From Mytilisepta virgata (lineage: Eukaryota; Mollusca; Bivalvia; Mytilida; Mytilidae), in the NCBI GenBank assembly GCA_028015205.1, contig CM051516.1, positions 50,410,230 through 50,474,229 of the forward strand: DNA of 64,000 nucleotides, read 5' to 3'. The notes beneath the pieces are model-generated. The model was not told the DNA's origin, did not search any database, and was given only the letters and a program-made list of their open reading frames with translations. The position numbers were made by a program, and so were the translations under genes. Of the stretch, positions 22,891 to 33,656 are shown in pieces (the stretch's first letter is position 1; the number at the start of each line of letters is the position of its first letter).

Positions 22891-23349
22891 TTTAAATGAT
22901 CATAACCCCCCCCCCCCCCCCCCATTTACGGTATAGATAGCAACTTTGACCTTACATTGTGTTTTGTATTACATGTATTTTATTCAATGTTTCGGGTTAT
23001 TTTAGGAGATTTTTCAGGGCTACCCTCCTCAGAGCTAGGCCATCCCGTATGTCAACTGAGTTTGTCGATTCCAGATGTATTTGTTTCAAACCAGGGGACA
23101 CCCACTAAGATGCAAATATGTATAGCAAAGTGTCTATCATCTAATATGTGTGGCGTAATAAAAAAGTTGTTGTTTAAAGCTATTTTAACTAATAGAGAAA
23201 AAACTCTTAAATACAGGCCTAAAAATAAAAACAAAGCGCCACCGCTAGTATTTGCTACAAAATTTAACCCCTGTTTCAAACAGTTAGGAAGAATTATCAG
23301 AAAACACTGGAATATTATTGAAAGGAATGATGAAACAAATTATTATTAT

Positions 23350-23353
<4 letters not shown>

Positions 23354-23386
<33 letters not shown>
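23354..23386. repeat. 33-base C-tract
   Basis: Uninterrupted C run in the left TIR. Its length may be uncertain because such tracts assemble poorly. Confidence 0.9.
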
Positions 23387-23387
<1 letters not shown>

Positions 23388-23950
23388 CCGCTGATTGCGT
23401 ACAAAAAACATAAAAGCCTGGAAAATTACCTCACCTCGGCTAAAACGAAATAAAAAAGTATATCTTTCTCAAACGTATTCAATACGTTACTTACAACACA
23501 CAAGTAGTAGGGGTTAGGATCTTTTATCACCATTAAAAAAGTAAGGCGTTAAGGCGCACCCAAATATGGTCATGCCCCGCCTCCTTTTCAATATAGGGAC
23601 ATACGCCCCTCCCCCTTTTCTATATATGGACATCCGCCTCACCACCGACGTGAGTCATCAGATCATCGCGCAGTCCTTATTTGGTCAAGAAAGTCTTATG
23701 AGTCATCAAGACGCCGAATGGTAAATACGTGAGTCATCGCGCAGTCCTTATTCGGTCAACAGATTCCAATGAGTCATCAAGACACGGGTATGAGTCACCG
23801 CATGTTTACGCATGCCGATATTATTCGAAAGGGTGTTGACCTTATTTGGAGGCAATACAATTGATCTGAAAAGAACCAATGAAAAACCCGAAACGTCATT
23901 GTAAAGTAACGCGCACCGATACCCGATACTTCATTTACCCACTAACCGAG

Positions 23951-24453
23951 ATGGAGAACGCACGTTGCAATATCGAGCTGGGAAACAACAGATTCGTTCA
24001 AGCCAAAGAGTGGAAAGATCAAATTAGAATTGACATTAGAGAGTAGGGGCATACAGATGGAAAATTAGTGCCTACCAAAAAGGGAATTAGCTTACCCCTT
24101 CAGAGGTGGAAAATTTTGGTCGACAGCTTGGAGTTTCTACATCTTGCCCTGTCGGAAAGAAGAGACTACATGACACACCTGGGAAGAAACTTGTATGCCG
24201 CAACTCAAGCAAATAATGACAATATTAATATCCGTCAGTACTGGTTACCACCCCACAACACCGAAGTCGCCCCCCACGAAAAAAGGAATAACTTTACGCA
24301 AGGAAGAATACGCTAAGCTGAAAAACAATGTCGTTGAGATTGGAGATGTCGTCCCGGAATTGAGTAGCGTCGTCCCGTGTTCATACAGTTCAAAACCAGC
24401 TGGGATTCTTAAGATGTCCAGAGTGTAACCCCGACTCCTTTACAGAATGGTGA
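23951..24453 (+). pseudogene. two-domain PC4/p15-like coactivator gene of the virus-like element
   Basis: It starts MENARCNIELGNNRFVQAKE and runs to an in-frame TAG at 24044. The same frame continues with TKKGISLPLQRWKILVDSL, the classic single-stranded-DNA-binding PC4 signature. A second PC4-like unit follows: QYWLPP in the first frame, TKKGITLRKEEYAKLKNNV in a second, and a C-terminal RCPECNPDSF with TGA at 24451 in a third. There is therefore one stop and at least two frameshifts. PC4 proteins bind ssDNA and assist transcription or replication. In such elements a double-PC4 gene probably serves element DNA metabolism (inference). It lies directly inside the left TIR. Confidence 0.7.
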
Positions 24454-24890
24454 AATATATAAACAATCTTTAAAAGACTGGTTAATCCAATGTCTAGAAT
24501 TGAATATACTGTATAGAATTGAATATACTATAATAAAATGTAGAAAACTTTGTTATCTCTTTTTTTCATGTTTGTGTTTAAGATGTAAAAGTAATTTTAG
24601 AGAAATTATCATGAAGTGATTTTTTTAATAGAGGAGTACCGTAAAACCTGTTGAACCGAACTGTTTGTCATGTTATCAAAATCACCACAAAGTTCGTCTA
24701 TTCAAGGCTCACCAGAGGTGCTTTACCAAAAGACTACACTATATGAATTTAAAGAGCATAGAACAATAAAATCAATTAATGCAGAACCAAATTAAACAAT
24801 TGTTTTACCCCGGTGCATTGATCTTTAACCTCAAATTACCCCTACTAGACTGAGCATGCTGATAACGAACGTCGACTGCTAGGTCATGAC
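24454..24890. other. virus-like element remnant without recognised gene
   Basis: AT-rich sequence up to the LTR insertion. AAATTACCCCTAC at 24833 recurs at 32782, just beyond the inserted LTR element. Confidence 0.4.
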
Positions 24891-24895
24891 CTATG

Positions 24896-24946
24896 TATCA
24901 AGTTGGCTTCGAGTGATAGTGAACTCAGTACGTTGAACTACATATT
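24896..24946 (-). repeat. 3' LTR, distal piece
   Basis: It matches the first 51 bases of the right LTR on the plus strand up to CATATT, where the LINE begins. Confidence 0.9.
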
Positions 24947-27588
24947 GAAAATATTATCATTTCTGCAGCTGATAGGTCTCTTAAAAAGCCTAGAAAGATT
25001 GGTAGAAAAAAGAGAAAACACAAAAAATGGTTTGATTTCGATTTACATAAAATGAGAAATAGAGTTATTTCTCAAGGTAAACTGTTTAATCAGTACCCTA
25101 AAGACCCAATTATTAGAGGTCGGTACTTTAAATCATATAGAGAATACAACAAATTAAGAAAATATAAATATAGAAAATTTAAGCGTGACATTATAAATAA
25201 ATTGGACACTTTATCAGTAAACAACCCTAAAGAATATTGGAAGTTAGTAAATGATCTCAGAACTGAAAAAGAAAATTCTGAAAATAACCATATAGATTCT
25301 GATACATGGGTTAATCATTTTCAATCCCTGCACTCAATGGCTGATAAAACCTTTGAGAATAGACAAAGTCATTTAGATACACTATTGAAAGAAAATTTAC
25401 ACTCTTACAACACTTTTAACAATTTAGATAATAAAATCACAAAAAAAGAAATCCTCTCGGCTATTGCTTCTCTGAAACATGGAAAGGCGAAAGGTCTCGA
25501 CATAATCTCAAATGAGATGTTAAAATATGGTCAAAACCAACTTGTACCATGCCTTACAAATCTCTTTAATTTATGTTTTTCAAATGGCTATTACCCAGAA
25601 TCTTGGGCCAAAGGCTATATTTCCCCATTATTCAAGGCAGATAACCCATCTGACCCTAATAATTACAGGGGAATAACTATTACAAGTAATTTAGGGAAAC
25701 TTTTTAATAACATCTTAAATGCTCGTTTAGACAAATTTTTAAGTGAAAATAATTTAATACACCCTTCACAGGTTGGTTTCACAAAAAATGCACGAACTGC
25801 TGATCATTGTTTTATTGTCAAATGTCTTATTGATAAATACTGTAGCACTAAGAATGGTAGACTGTATGCCTGTTTTATTGATTTTCAAAAGGCATTTGAT
25901 AGTGTTATCCATTGTGGTTTAAAGTTAAAATTATTACAATTTAATGTTGGAAGAAAATTTTACAATATTATAAATGATATGTATCTGAAAAGTGAAGCAT
26001 GTGTTAAAATTGGTAATTCGCTTACAAACAGTTTCCCTATCAATTTAGGAGTAAGACGGTGATAACTTGAGTCCAAATCTGTTTAAAATATTCATAAATG
26101 ATTTGCCTTCCTATCTAGAACAATGTATGGACTCCATTTCTCTACACACAAAATCACTCGATTGTCTAATGTATGCAGATGATATTGTCATTTTCTCAAA
26201 TTCTGCAGAAGGCCTTCAGCTTAAATTGAATACTTTAGAACAATATTGCAGAGACTGGGGCATGAAAGTAAACACCAAGAAAACTAAGGTGGTTATATTT
26301 AATAAAGCTGGACGAACCATAAAACACAAATTTACATACAAGAACTCAGCAGTTGAATGTGTTGGAAATTATAAATATTTAGGTATACATTTCACTGCCT
26401 CTGGATCTTTTTCATATGCAAAAAATGAATTACACAAAAAAGCTCTGAAGGCATTTTACAAGCTAAGAAAAGAGTTCCTTAGTCTTAATCCAAATGTCAA
26501 GACTTCATTAAATGTATTTGATCATACCATCAAACCTATATTATTATATGGCTCCGAAATTTGGGGTATTTTTAATGTAAACAATGCTAGAATTAAGCTA
26601 TCTGATGATATTAATTTAGATGATTGTTATAAAACTTTAAAATGTGAAACACTGCATCTCAAATTCTGTAAATTTATATTGGGCATACATAAGAAAAGTG
26701 CTAACCATGCTTCTCTTTCAGAACTTGGTAGACACCCTCTACATTATGATATTGTTAAAAGTATGATTAAGTACTATTACAGATTGGAAAACATGTCAAC
26801 AGAGTTTCCTCTTCTACAGGATGCTTTTCGATGCTCTAAAGAACTTCATCTGTCTAACAAACCAACTTGGTATTCATCAGTGGAAAAATTACTTAAACTA
26901 TTAAAAATTGATACTAATCTTCTGAATCAAAGAGAATACAGATTTAATAAGTCTTTAAAAAAACATATAGATAAGAAATATCTCAATGATTGGAAAAAAT
27001 CTAGTGATAAATTTAAAGATGGCAAACTTACAACTTATATTTTCTTGAAAAGTAATTTTACATTAGAAAAATATTTGATTTTGCTAAAGAAATTTGAATT
27101 TAGAAAAGCATTCTGTAAGTTTCGTGTATCTTCACATAGACTTTTGATAGAAACAGGTCGTTACAAAAAAATAGTCAGAAATGAAAGAAAGTGTAAAAAT
27201 TGTTCCATTGGGGAGGTTGAAGACGAAGAACATTTTCTAACCAGATGTGAAAAGTATACTAATGTGAGGAAAGAACTATTTAAATTTATATCATCAAAAG
27301 TCCCAAAAAGTCCCCCCTTTCACAAATTTATCAGATAGACAAAAGTTATATTATATTCTCAATTGTGAAGATCTTGATATATTAAACTATGTTGGCAAAT
27401 TTTTACATGTTAATATGCCATGAGTCTATATTTTATATAATCATGGTTTATTTATTTATATTGAATGTTTGCTGTCATGTAACTGCAGTTGTCTAATTTT
27501 CTGTCAATCAAGTAACTTCTTCCCTTTCAATGTTTTTATTTGTTACTCTGTTACTTATTGCCCCATTGAGGGCCCTTAATTGGTTATC
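24947..27588 (+). mobile_element. 5'-truncated non-LTR retrotransposon inserted in the LTR
   Basis: It interrupts the LTR, with TATT shared at both junctions (24943-24946 and 27589-27592). The left junction falls inside the coding region, so the endonuclease part is missing. The right end carries the GGGCCCTTAATTGG 3' motif. Confidence 0.85.
24948..27338 (+). pseudogene. LINE reverse transcriptase, frameshifted
   Basis: Coding sequence is readable from the junction (AADRSLKKPRKIGRKKRK) through an ATG at 25052. RT landmarks are GKAKGLDIISNEMLK, DPNNYRGITITSNLGK, FIDFQKAFDSV, then MYADDIVIFSN with the catalytic Asp pair. A C-terminal CKNCSIGEVEDEEHFLTRC gives the C-x2-C..H..C finger. A two-base loss at about 26057 (AGACGGTGATAAC) puts a stop after GVRR and shifts the frame; the second part opens at 26067. 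Otherwise the frames are intact, so the insertion is young. The clade is not certain; the features resemble CR1/Jockey-type LINEs. Confidence 0.85.
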
Positions 27589-27704
27589 TATTTAATAACA
27601 ATACAAAGCATTATGGGTAAATTCCATTCTAACAGTGTAAATAAACAATAGCTAAAATGAGTATGCGGACCTGGACGCGTCCTATAAAATCGAGTATTGT
27701 TACA
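27589..27704 (-). repeat. 3' LTR, proximal piece
   Basis: It continues the interrupted LTR from TATTTAATAACAATAC to GTTACA and is essentially identical to 32431-32547. Confidence 0.9.
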
Positions 27705-27719
27705 TCCTTTCTTCTTTAA
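27705..27719 (-). promoter_or_regulatory. polypurine tract of the LTR element
   Basis: On the minus strand AAAGAAGAAAGGA abuts the LTR start TGTAAC, the expected primer site for plus-strand DNA synthesis. Confidence 0.7.
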
Positions 27720-28000
27720 ATAAAACAAATAGAACTCTAAATTTTCACGTGACTAGAAATAATGACTTTGACTAGTGAGTTAAAAATGATTAACTTGAAT
27801 AAAAGAATACATTGTTAATGATAAAATTAAATAACTAATACTGAAGTTATTGTTCAATATTTTAAAGTCTGCAAATTTTTAATACTGTTTCGGCTAAAGT
27901 TTGTAATACTGTTCATGTAAATATTGCGCACACATTCAAAAATAGCATTTAATAAAACTAAACTAATCATGCACACTAGACAGAATCTAAATGATTCTCA

Positions 28001-28139
28001 GAGAAACACACGGGGATTATTCTGCCCCAACCGCACAGTGTGTTCTCAAGTACTACTAAGTAAAATTCACAACAGAACCATTTGGCTCTTAGAGAACACC
28101 TGGGGATTATTATGCCCCACGGAAACACAAGTGTTCTCT
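28001..28139 (-). other. twin stem-loops between pol and the 3' LTR
   Basis: Two similar hairpins lie at 28001-28047 (GAGAAACACAC with GTGTGTTCTC) and 28091-28139 (AGAGAACAC with GTGTTCTCT). Each encloses GGGGATTATTnTGCCCC. The arms differ between copies but pairing is kept. Confidence 0.55.
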
Positions 28140-28142
28140 CGA

Positions 28143-31100
28143 TTAGCACACAAAATCATTAAATTTTGATGGTCTTTTGATTTGTCTTCCTGATCTTGTC
28201 CTTGTAGTTGTGTTATTGTCCAATGTGTTTTGTTGCGGAATATTGTTATTGTTGCAATTATCTTGTTGTTCAATACGATCAAATTGTTCATCGTCCTCGA
28301 ATTCGTCTGATTCTGAATTGAATTGTTCCTTTTCACATGTTTTGTTGTTTTCACTCGTTTTATGCAATTGTCTCCTATTTCTTCTGAATGTTTTTCCTTT
28401 AATGTTGATTTCATATGATCGTTCATTTACTTTCTGATTAACTGTTCCTTTCTCCCATGTCTTTTCATATTTGTTTGAAGGTTCCACTCTCACAACGTCT
28501 CCTTCCTTCAAAGATGATAGTTCCTTTGCTCCTTGATTGTAATAATGAGCTTGTCTTTCTTTAGAGTATTGAATTTCCTTGTGTACATTTCCTTCAATTT
28601 TCGGTTTAAGTAAACTTTCTTTTGTAGGTAACAGTGTTTTTGTTCTTTGGTTCATCAATCGTTGAGAGGGACTAGTTTCGATTCCTTGAGTTGGTGTATT
28701 TCTAAAGTCTAGTATGGCTAAATAAGGATCTGATTTTGCATGTTTTCCTTTCCTCATTAGTGATTTGGCTGTTTGAACAGCATGTTCAACTTTCCCATTA
28801 CTTTGTGGATAATACGGTGATGATGTTTCATGGCTAAAATCCCATTCTTTGGAAAACTTCCTGAATTCAACACAGTTAAACTGAGGTCCATTGTCAGAAA
28901 AACAAGTGTCTGGTATGCCATATCTAGCAAACTGTGCTCGTAATTTATGAATGATTGTTGCTGCTAGAGTGTTTTCTAGGTAGTCGATCTCCCAGAAATT
29001 CGAGAAGTAGTCTACAGTTATCAGGTAATTTCGTGTTTCAAATGTCATTAAGTCAATACCGACTTTGGCCCATGGTCTTAAAGGGACTTTATGTGAAATT
29101 AATGGTTCTTTCCTTTGTTTCCGTTCATACGTGCGGCATGTTTCACATCTTAAAATGAAATCTTTCACTTCGGAATTCAATCCTGGCCAGTAGAGGCTTT
29201 CGCGTGCTCTTCTTAAGCATCCTTCAACTCCAATGTGAGAAGAGTGTATTCTGCGGATCATATCGGATCTTAAGGACTTTGGTATTATCACTCTTTCACC
29301 TTTGAATATCAGTCCATTTTGAACCGTGAGTTCATCTCGGATGTCGAAATATATATTTATCTCATGTGACACATCAGATTTTATGTCTGGCCATCCTGAT
29401 TGTATAACGTGTTTGAGCTTTTGTAGTTGTGTGTCAATTTCTGTGTGTTGTTGGATTTCTTTGAGCCTTTCTTCTGATATTGCTAGATCTTTTATCATGT
29501 TTATTGCTTCTATTTCTTCACTTTCTGACTCAGTTTCCTTATCCTCGATATATGCTCTGCTTAGTGTATCTGCAAGATACATCTCTTTTCCCGGTTTGTA
29601 TACTAGCTGTATATTGTATTTCTGAAGTTGTAACATCATTCTTTGTAGTCTCTTTGGTGCACAATGTAGAGGCTTTTTCAAAATTGACTCTAATGGTTTG
29701 TGATCTGATGTAACATACACTTTTCTACCATATGTGTATTGGTGGAATTTTTGTAGACCAAAAACTACAGATAAAAGTTCTTTCTCTATTTGTGCATATC
29801 GAGTCTCTGTGTCAGTGAGTGCACGACTAGCATACGCTATCGGTTGATTTGCCTGCAATATTGCTGCTCCAAGACCTGTTTCAGATGCATCGCTTTGAAG
29901 TGTTAGCTCCATGTTTGGATCATAGTATTTCAAAACAGGTTCACTGGTTACTAGTGTCTTTATCTCATTTAAAGCTTTGTCATGATTATCTAACCAGCAA
30001 AATTCTGAATCTTTAAGTGTCAATTTTCGGAGTGGTTCGCAAATATCACTTAGCTTGGGTAGAAATTTGCTCAGGTATGTTACAAATCCTACCAATCTCC
30101 GAACTCCTGAACCATCAGTAGGCTTAGGCATTTCTAGTACTGCGCGTACTTTTTCTGGATCCATTTTCAGGCCTTTATTGGTAATCAAGTGACCAATAAA
30201 TTTTACTTCTTTCAGCTTCAATTTGAGTTTGTCTTTATTCAATTTAAGATTTCTTTCCCTGCATCTTTCCATTAGCAATCGGAATTTTCTGTCGTGATCT
30301 TTAATAGCTTCTGCTTCCGTTTTCCCTTCTTCATAAATCAATATGTCGTCAATGATGCTTTTGACTCCAGGTAGACCTTCCACTGCCTGATCTTGTCTGC
30401 GCTGATATTCTTCTGGTGCTGAGGTAATACCAAAAGGCATTCGTAACCAACGGTAACGTCCAAATGGTGTATTAAATGTTGTCAGGTATGAAGACTCTTC
30501 ATCTAACTGGACGTGCCAGAATCCGTTCTTTGCGTCGACAACGCTGCAAATTTGCGCATTCGAAAGCTCAGGTAGTAGATCATCAATTGTATGTAGCGGA
30601 TAATGACTTCTTTTGATGTGTTGGTTGAGGTGTTTAGGGTCAATACAAACTCGTAGCTTATCAGGCTTTACTACGGTTACTAAGCTTGAAACCCATGGCG
30701 TTGGTTTAGTGACTGGAGTAATAATGTTCATATCACAAAGTCTGTTTAGCTCCGTTTGCAGTCTGTCCTTTATTGCGACAGGTACCTTCCTTGGTGGGTG
30801 TACTACTGGTTGAGCATTTTCGTTCAACTCAAGATGATATTTTCCTTCAAGCAGACCTGTACCTTCAAAGACATCTTCGTATTCTTTCAGAACATTTGCT
30901 TTATCCAGTGACTTATATGAATCCGGTGACATTGATGCTCCTTGCTGTACACTTTTAATGTTTTCATAGTGTATTGTCATTAAGTTCATAGCTTGGACTG
31001 TTTTGTTACCAAGTAATGGAGTGAGTGTTTTATCTTTCACTACAATAAATTCTGCTTTGAATTTAGCATCATTCTTAGGGTTGATCAGTTTCAGCTGGCA

Positions 31101-32231
31101 AGTACCAAGCGGTTTTATTGTAGTGTTGTTGTACATTTTGAGGACTTGGTTTGTTTTCTTTAGTTCTTTAATTCCCAATTCTTTCAGTGCATTGCTATTT
31201 ATAATGTTACATGTTGCACCACTGTCTAATTGAAATCTGACTGGCATGATTTTGTTACCAACAATGTTCATAGTTGCGTACACATGGCGGCTATTTTTAC
31301 CATCTACAGTGTTGATCGGTACAAGGGTTACTGCTTTGATTTCAAAAAATTCATCAGTGTCGTAATCTTCTGATGCATAATTATCTGACAGAGTACGAAC
31401 TTGATGTGGTCTTCTCATAATCGTTTTCTTGCTTGATTGGCACACTGATTCGAAGTGGTTTGTTTTGCCACATTTCCGACAAGTTTGACCATACGCTGGA
31501 CAGCTGGATCTAGAATGTTCATGTCTCTTTCCACAATATTTGCAGTTGCTGCTATTATTTCGGTATTGTTGCTTTTCCTGTTTGACATAAGTGCCATGTT
31601 TCTTTTTGAATTTTGTGTTTGGCTTTGTGTTATGTCTAACAGCATTTACTTCAGTGTTGGAGGCAGCTGTAGGGTTTTCTAGAGTTTTGATTCTTTCTTT
31701 AGTAAGCTCAGCAGCTCTTCCCAATTGCATGGTTTTATCAAGTGTAAGATCTGGCATGCGTAGTAAGCGTTCCCTCAGACTCGAGTTGTTTATGCCGCAA
31801 ACAATACGATCACGTATCAGGGAGTCATTCAGTGTCCCATAATTTCATGTGGATGCAAGCAGTTTTAGTTCCGTGACATATTTGTCGAAAGTTTCTTCTT
31901 GTTGTTGATTTCTCATATTGAACATGTATCTTTCAACTGTTTCATTTTTCTTGGGATTGCAGTGGTTCTCAAATGCATTTAGAACCTGTTGAAATGTTCT
32001 TTCATTCGGTGGACGTTCAAATGTCATTGTTTCGTACACTTCTCTCCCTTGAGTACCTACCAGATAAAGAAACATTTTCACCTTCGCTTTCTCATCCTCT
32101 GAGTCCATTGTCAAATCAATGTACAGTTCTACTTCCTCTTTCCATCTTTTCCATGCATCAGCGAGGTTTCGAGCTTCAATATTAAATTTTTCGGGCGCCC
32201 GTAGCTTATCCATTGTTCCCAGAAAACGCAC
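28143..32231 (-). pseudogene. gag-pol polyprotein of Steamer-like gypsy element
   Basis: One frame of 1,363 codons is interrupted only by a TGA at about 31845 in gag. Gag starts MRFLGTMDKLRAPEKFNIEA. From the methionine at 31757 (numbered 1): two zinc knuckles (C72/C75..C86 and C93/C96/H101/C106); protease LDSGATCNII near 180; RT with FGITSAPEEYQ and SIIDDILIYEE; RNase H LQSDASETGLGAAI and LADTLSRAY; integrase zinc domain HSSHIGVEGC..CETC; and the DDE core at GIDLMTF, FSDNGPQF and YPQSNGKVEHA. The order PR-RT-RH-IN defines gypsy/Ty3. All catalytic motifs look intact. The gag stop might be read through, but loss of a Cys codon is simpler. Confidence 0.9.
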
Positions 32232-32366
32232 GTGGTTTTGGGCGGGACTTGAATTTGTTACTTATTTCTATGTTTTAGGGATAGTGTTTTGCTTTCTTGA
32301 TTACCTCCCTGTTTCCAAATGACGGAAACTTTATATTTCTTCTAAAATTGCCATTGCATCGTCTTT

Positions 32367-32382
32367 GGGCAACCTGACACCA
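32367..32382 (-). promoter_or_regulatory. primer-binding site of the LTR element
   Basis: TGGTGTCAGGTTGCCC lies immediately inside the 5' LTR. A TGG start is usual for tRNA-primed retrotransposons. The tRNA is not identified. Confidence 0.65.
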
Positions 32383-32547
32383 TGTATCAAGTTGGCTTCG
32401 AGTGATAGTGAACTCAGTACGTTGAACTACATATTTAATAACAATACAAAGCATTATGGGTAAATTCCATTCTAACAGTGTAAATAAACAATAGCTAAAA
32501 TGAGTATGCGGACCTGGACGCGTCCTATAAAATCGAGTATTGTTACA
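32383..32547 (-). repeat. 5' LTR (165 bp)
   Basis: It is intact and begins and ends TGT..ACA. It contains TATAGGACGCGTCCAGGTCC on the minus strand, where the TATA-like sequence could serve the promoter. Confidence 0.9.
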
Positions 32548-32552
32548 ACCTA

Positions 32553-33376
32553 TCTCATATTACAAACACACTAAAACCAATCAAATATTGATTAAACCGA
32601 TGCAACAAAATTGGTTAATTTATTCCCCGATAATATCCTATTATGTGATTTATATTCTTACTAATAACAGTCCGTTATCATATAAAACAAAACCGTTGTC
32701 GTCGGTGGGGTTAGCAGACACTGCCTGTTGCAACAAAGGAAACTTTTGTTTTTATCTCAGTACAACTTATCTTTCACCTTAAATTACCCCTACAAGAGCA
32801 TGCAATATAAGGTTGATTGACAATCCGAAATAGATAAGAATTTGATAAATAGGAAGCTAATTAAATCCACAGTATTATCTTTACCACAAGTGAGAGAGCA
32901 TTTAATTAAAGTCAAAAGGTGATAACCTTTAATCAGAAAAAAAATCTTATCCGATAATAAATTATATCATTAACCACTTGTGAAAACATTATAAGCATAT
33001 GCCAGATATTTGCTGATGAGAATAGAGCATTTATCAAAAATTTTTCATGTCTACTTAGAAAATTGACAGTTATAACAAATTAGATATTTAACTGGAGCTT
33101 TTTAAATCTCTTTGTAACTAATACTAAGTCTAAATGAACATCAAAAAATAAACAAAATAAATATATATCGGATAATATTATCAACTTTGATATACACACA
33201 GATGGTATACGTTAGAAGGGAAATAATTATTGATAATATGATTTGACCAAGACGAACGGAGTAGTCTCCCATGACATGATGAATATGTTTATTTATATAT
33301 TAGAAGTATATCTTTTATATTTGATTTGATCGACAAAATTTTAGGCACACTATCAAATACTTTTTTTATTTTTTAG
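32553..33376. other. virus-like element remnant, no recognised gene
   Basis: AT-rich. Probably decayed or deleted element DNA where polymerase and other genes would be expected. Confidence 0.4.
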
Positions 33377-33381
33377 TCCAC

Positions 33382-33604
33382 TAAACCGACACCCGAACCA
33401 ACACCGGGTCCTTCTGAAGGATTCCGATGCCGACGATGTACGGCACGTTTCCCTCATACACGTCAACTCTACCTCCACGGGATGCAACACCATTACCAGA
33501 GTGGAGCCGGTGCACTTCAAGCCAGACCCTGGGCCAACGGGGAAGCATCGTGGGAAACTGAAGAAGACGACAACAAACAAAACGCATTGATATTTTATTC
33601 ATGA
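33382..33604 (+). pseudogene. N-terminal stub of Maverick-type DNA polymerase B
   Basis: The plus frame reads a Pro-rich leader, then FRCRRCTARFPHTRQLYLHG (C2H2 finger), MQHHYQSGAGALQARPW and GEASWETEEDD, ending TGA at 33602. I recognise this finger plus HYQ..LQARPW segment as the start of the long protein-primed polymerase B of invertebrate Mavericks (memory, not searched). Everything after it is missing. It converges on the ATPase-protease gene, with their 3' ends about 50 bp apart. No ATG is visible at its start. Confidence 0.5.
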
Positions 33605-33656
33605 CAAAACATGTTCCTGACATGATTATATTCAACGATTTATTGATAATAGTCTT

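Larger units (their letters stand above)
22495..23840 (+). repeat. left inverted terminal repeat of the virus-like element
   Basis: From the outside in it contains TGGAACGCCATAG, a 19-bp minisatellite, GACCTTACATTGTGTTTTGT, a stretch around CTCAGAGCTAGGCCATCCCG, a 33-base C-tract, TAAGGCGTTAAGGCGCACCC and GAGTCAT-containing units. All but the C-tract reappear in reverse complement on the right side. Confidence 0.85.
24896..32547 (-). mobile_element. Steamer-like gypsy LTR retrotransposon (with nested LINE)
   Basis: LTRs of 165 bp run TGTAACAATA..CTTGATACA on the minus strand. The target duplication ACCTA is at 24891-24895 and 32548-32552. After the LTR comes a primer-binding-like TGGTGTCAGGTTGCCC, then one gag-pol frame, then an A/G-rich tract at the other LTR. 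Without the LINE the element is about 5.0 kb. The short LTRs, single gag-pol frame, length and 5-bp duplication fit the Steamer-like group known from bivalves. The near-identical LTRs suggest recent insertion. One in-frame stop makes this copy defective. Confidence 0.85.

Noticed and set aside
22465..22936. Three overlapping 125-154 codon frames rich in Tyr, His and Ile
   Set aside because: They are translations of the 19-bp minisatellite in all three frames. The mirror frames at 37468-37960 have the same origin.
28177..32322. Numerous plus-strand frames of 60-100 codons
   Set aside because: They are opposite-strand shadows of the gag-pol frame.
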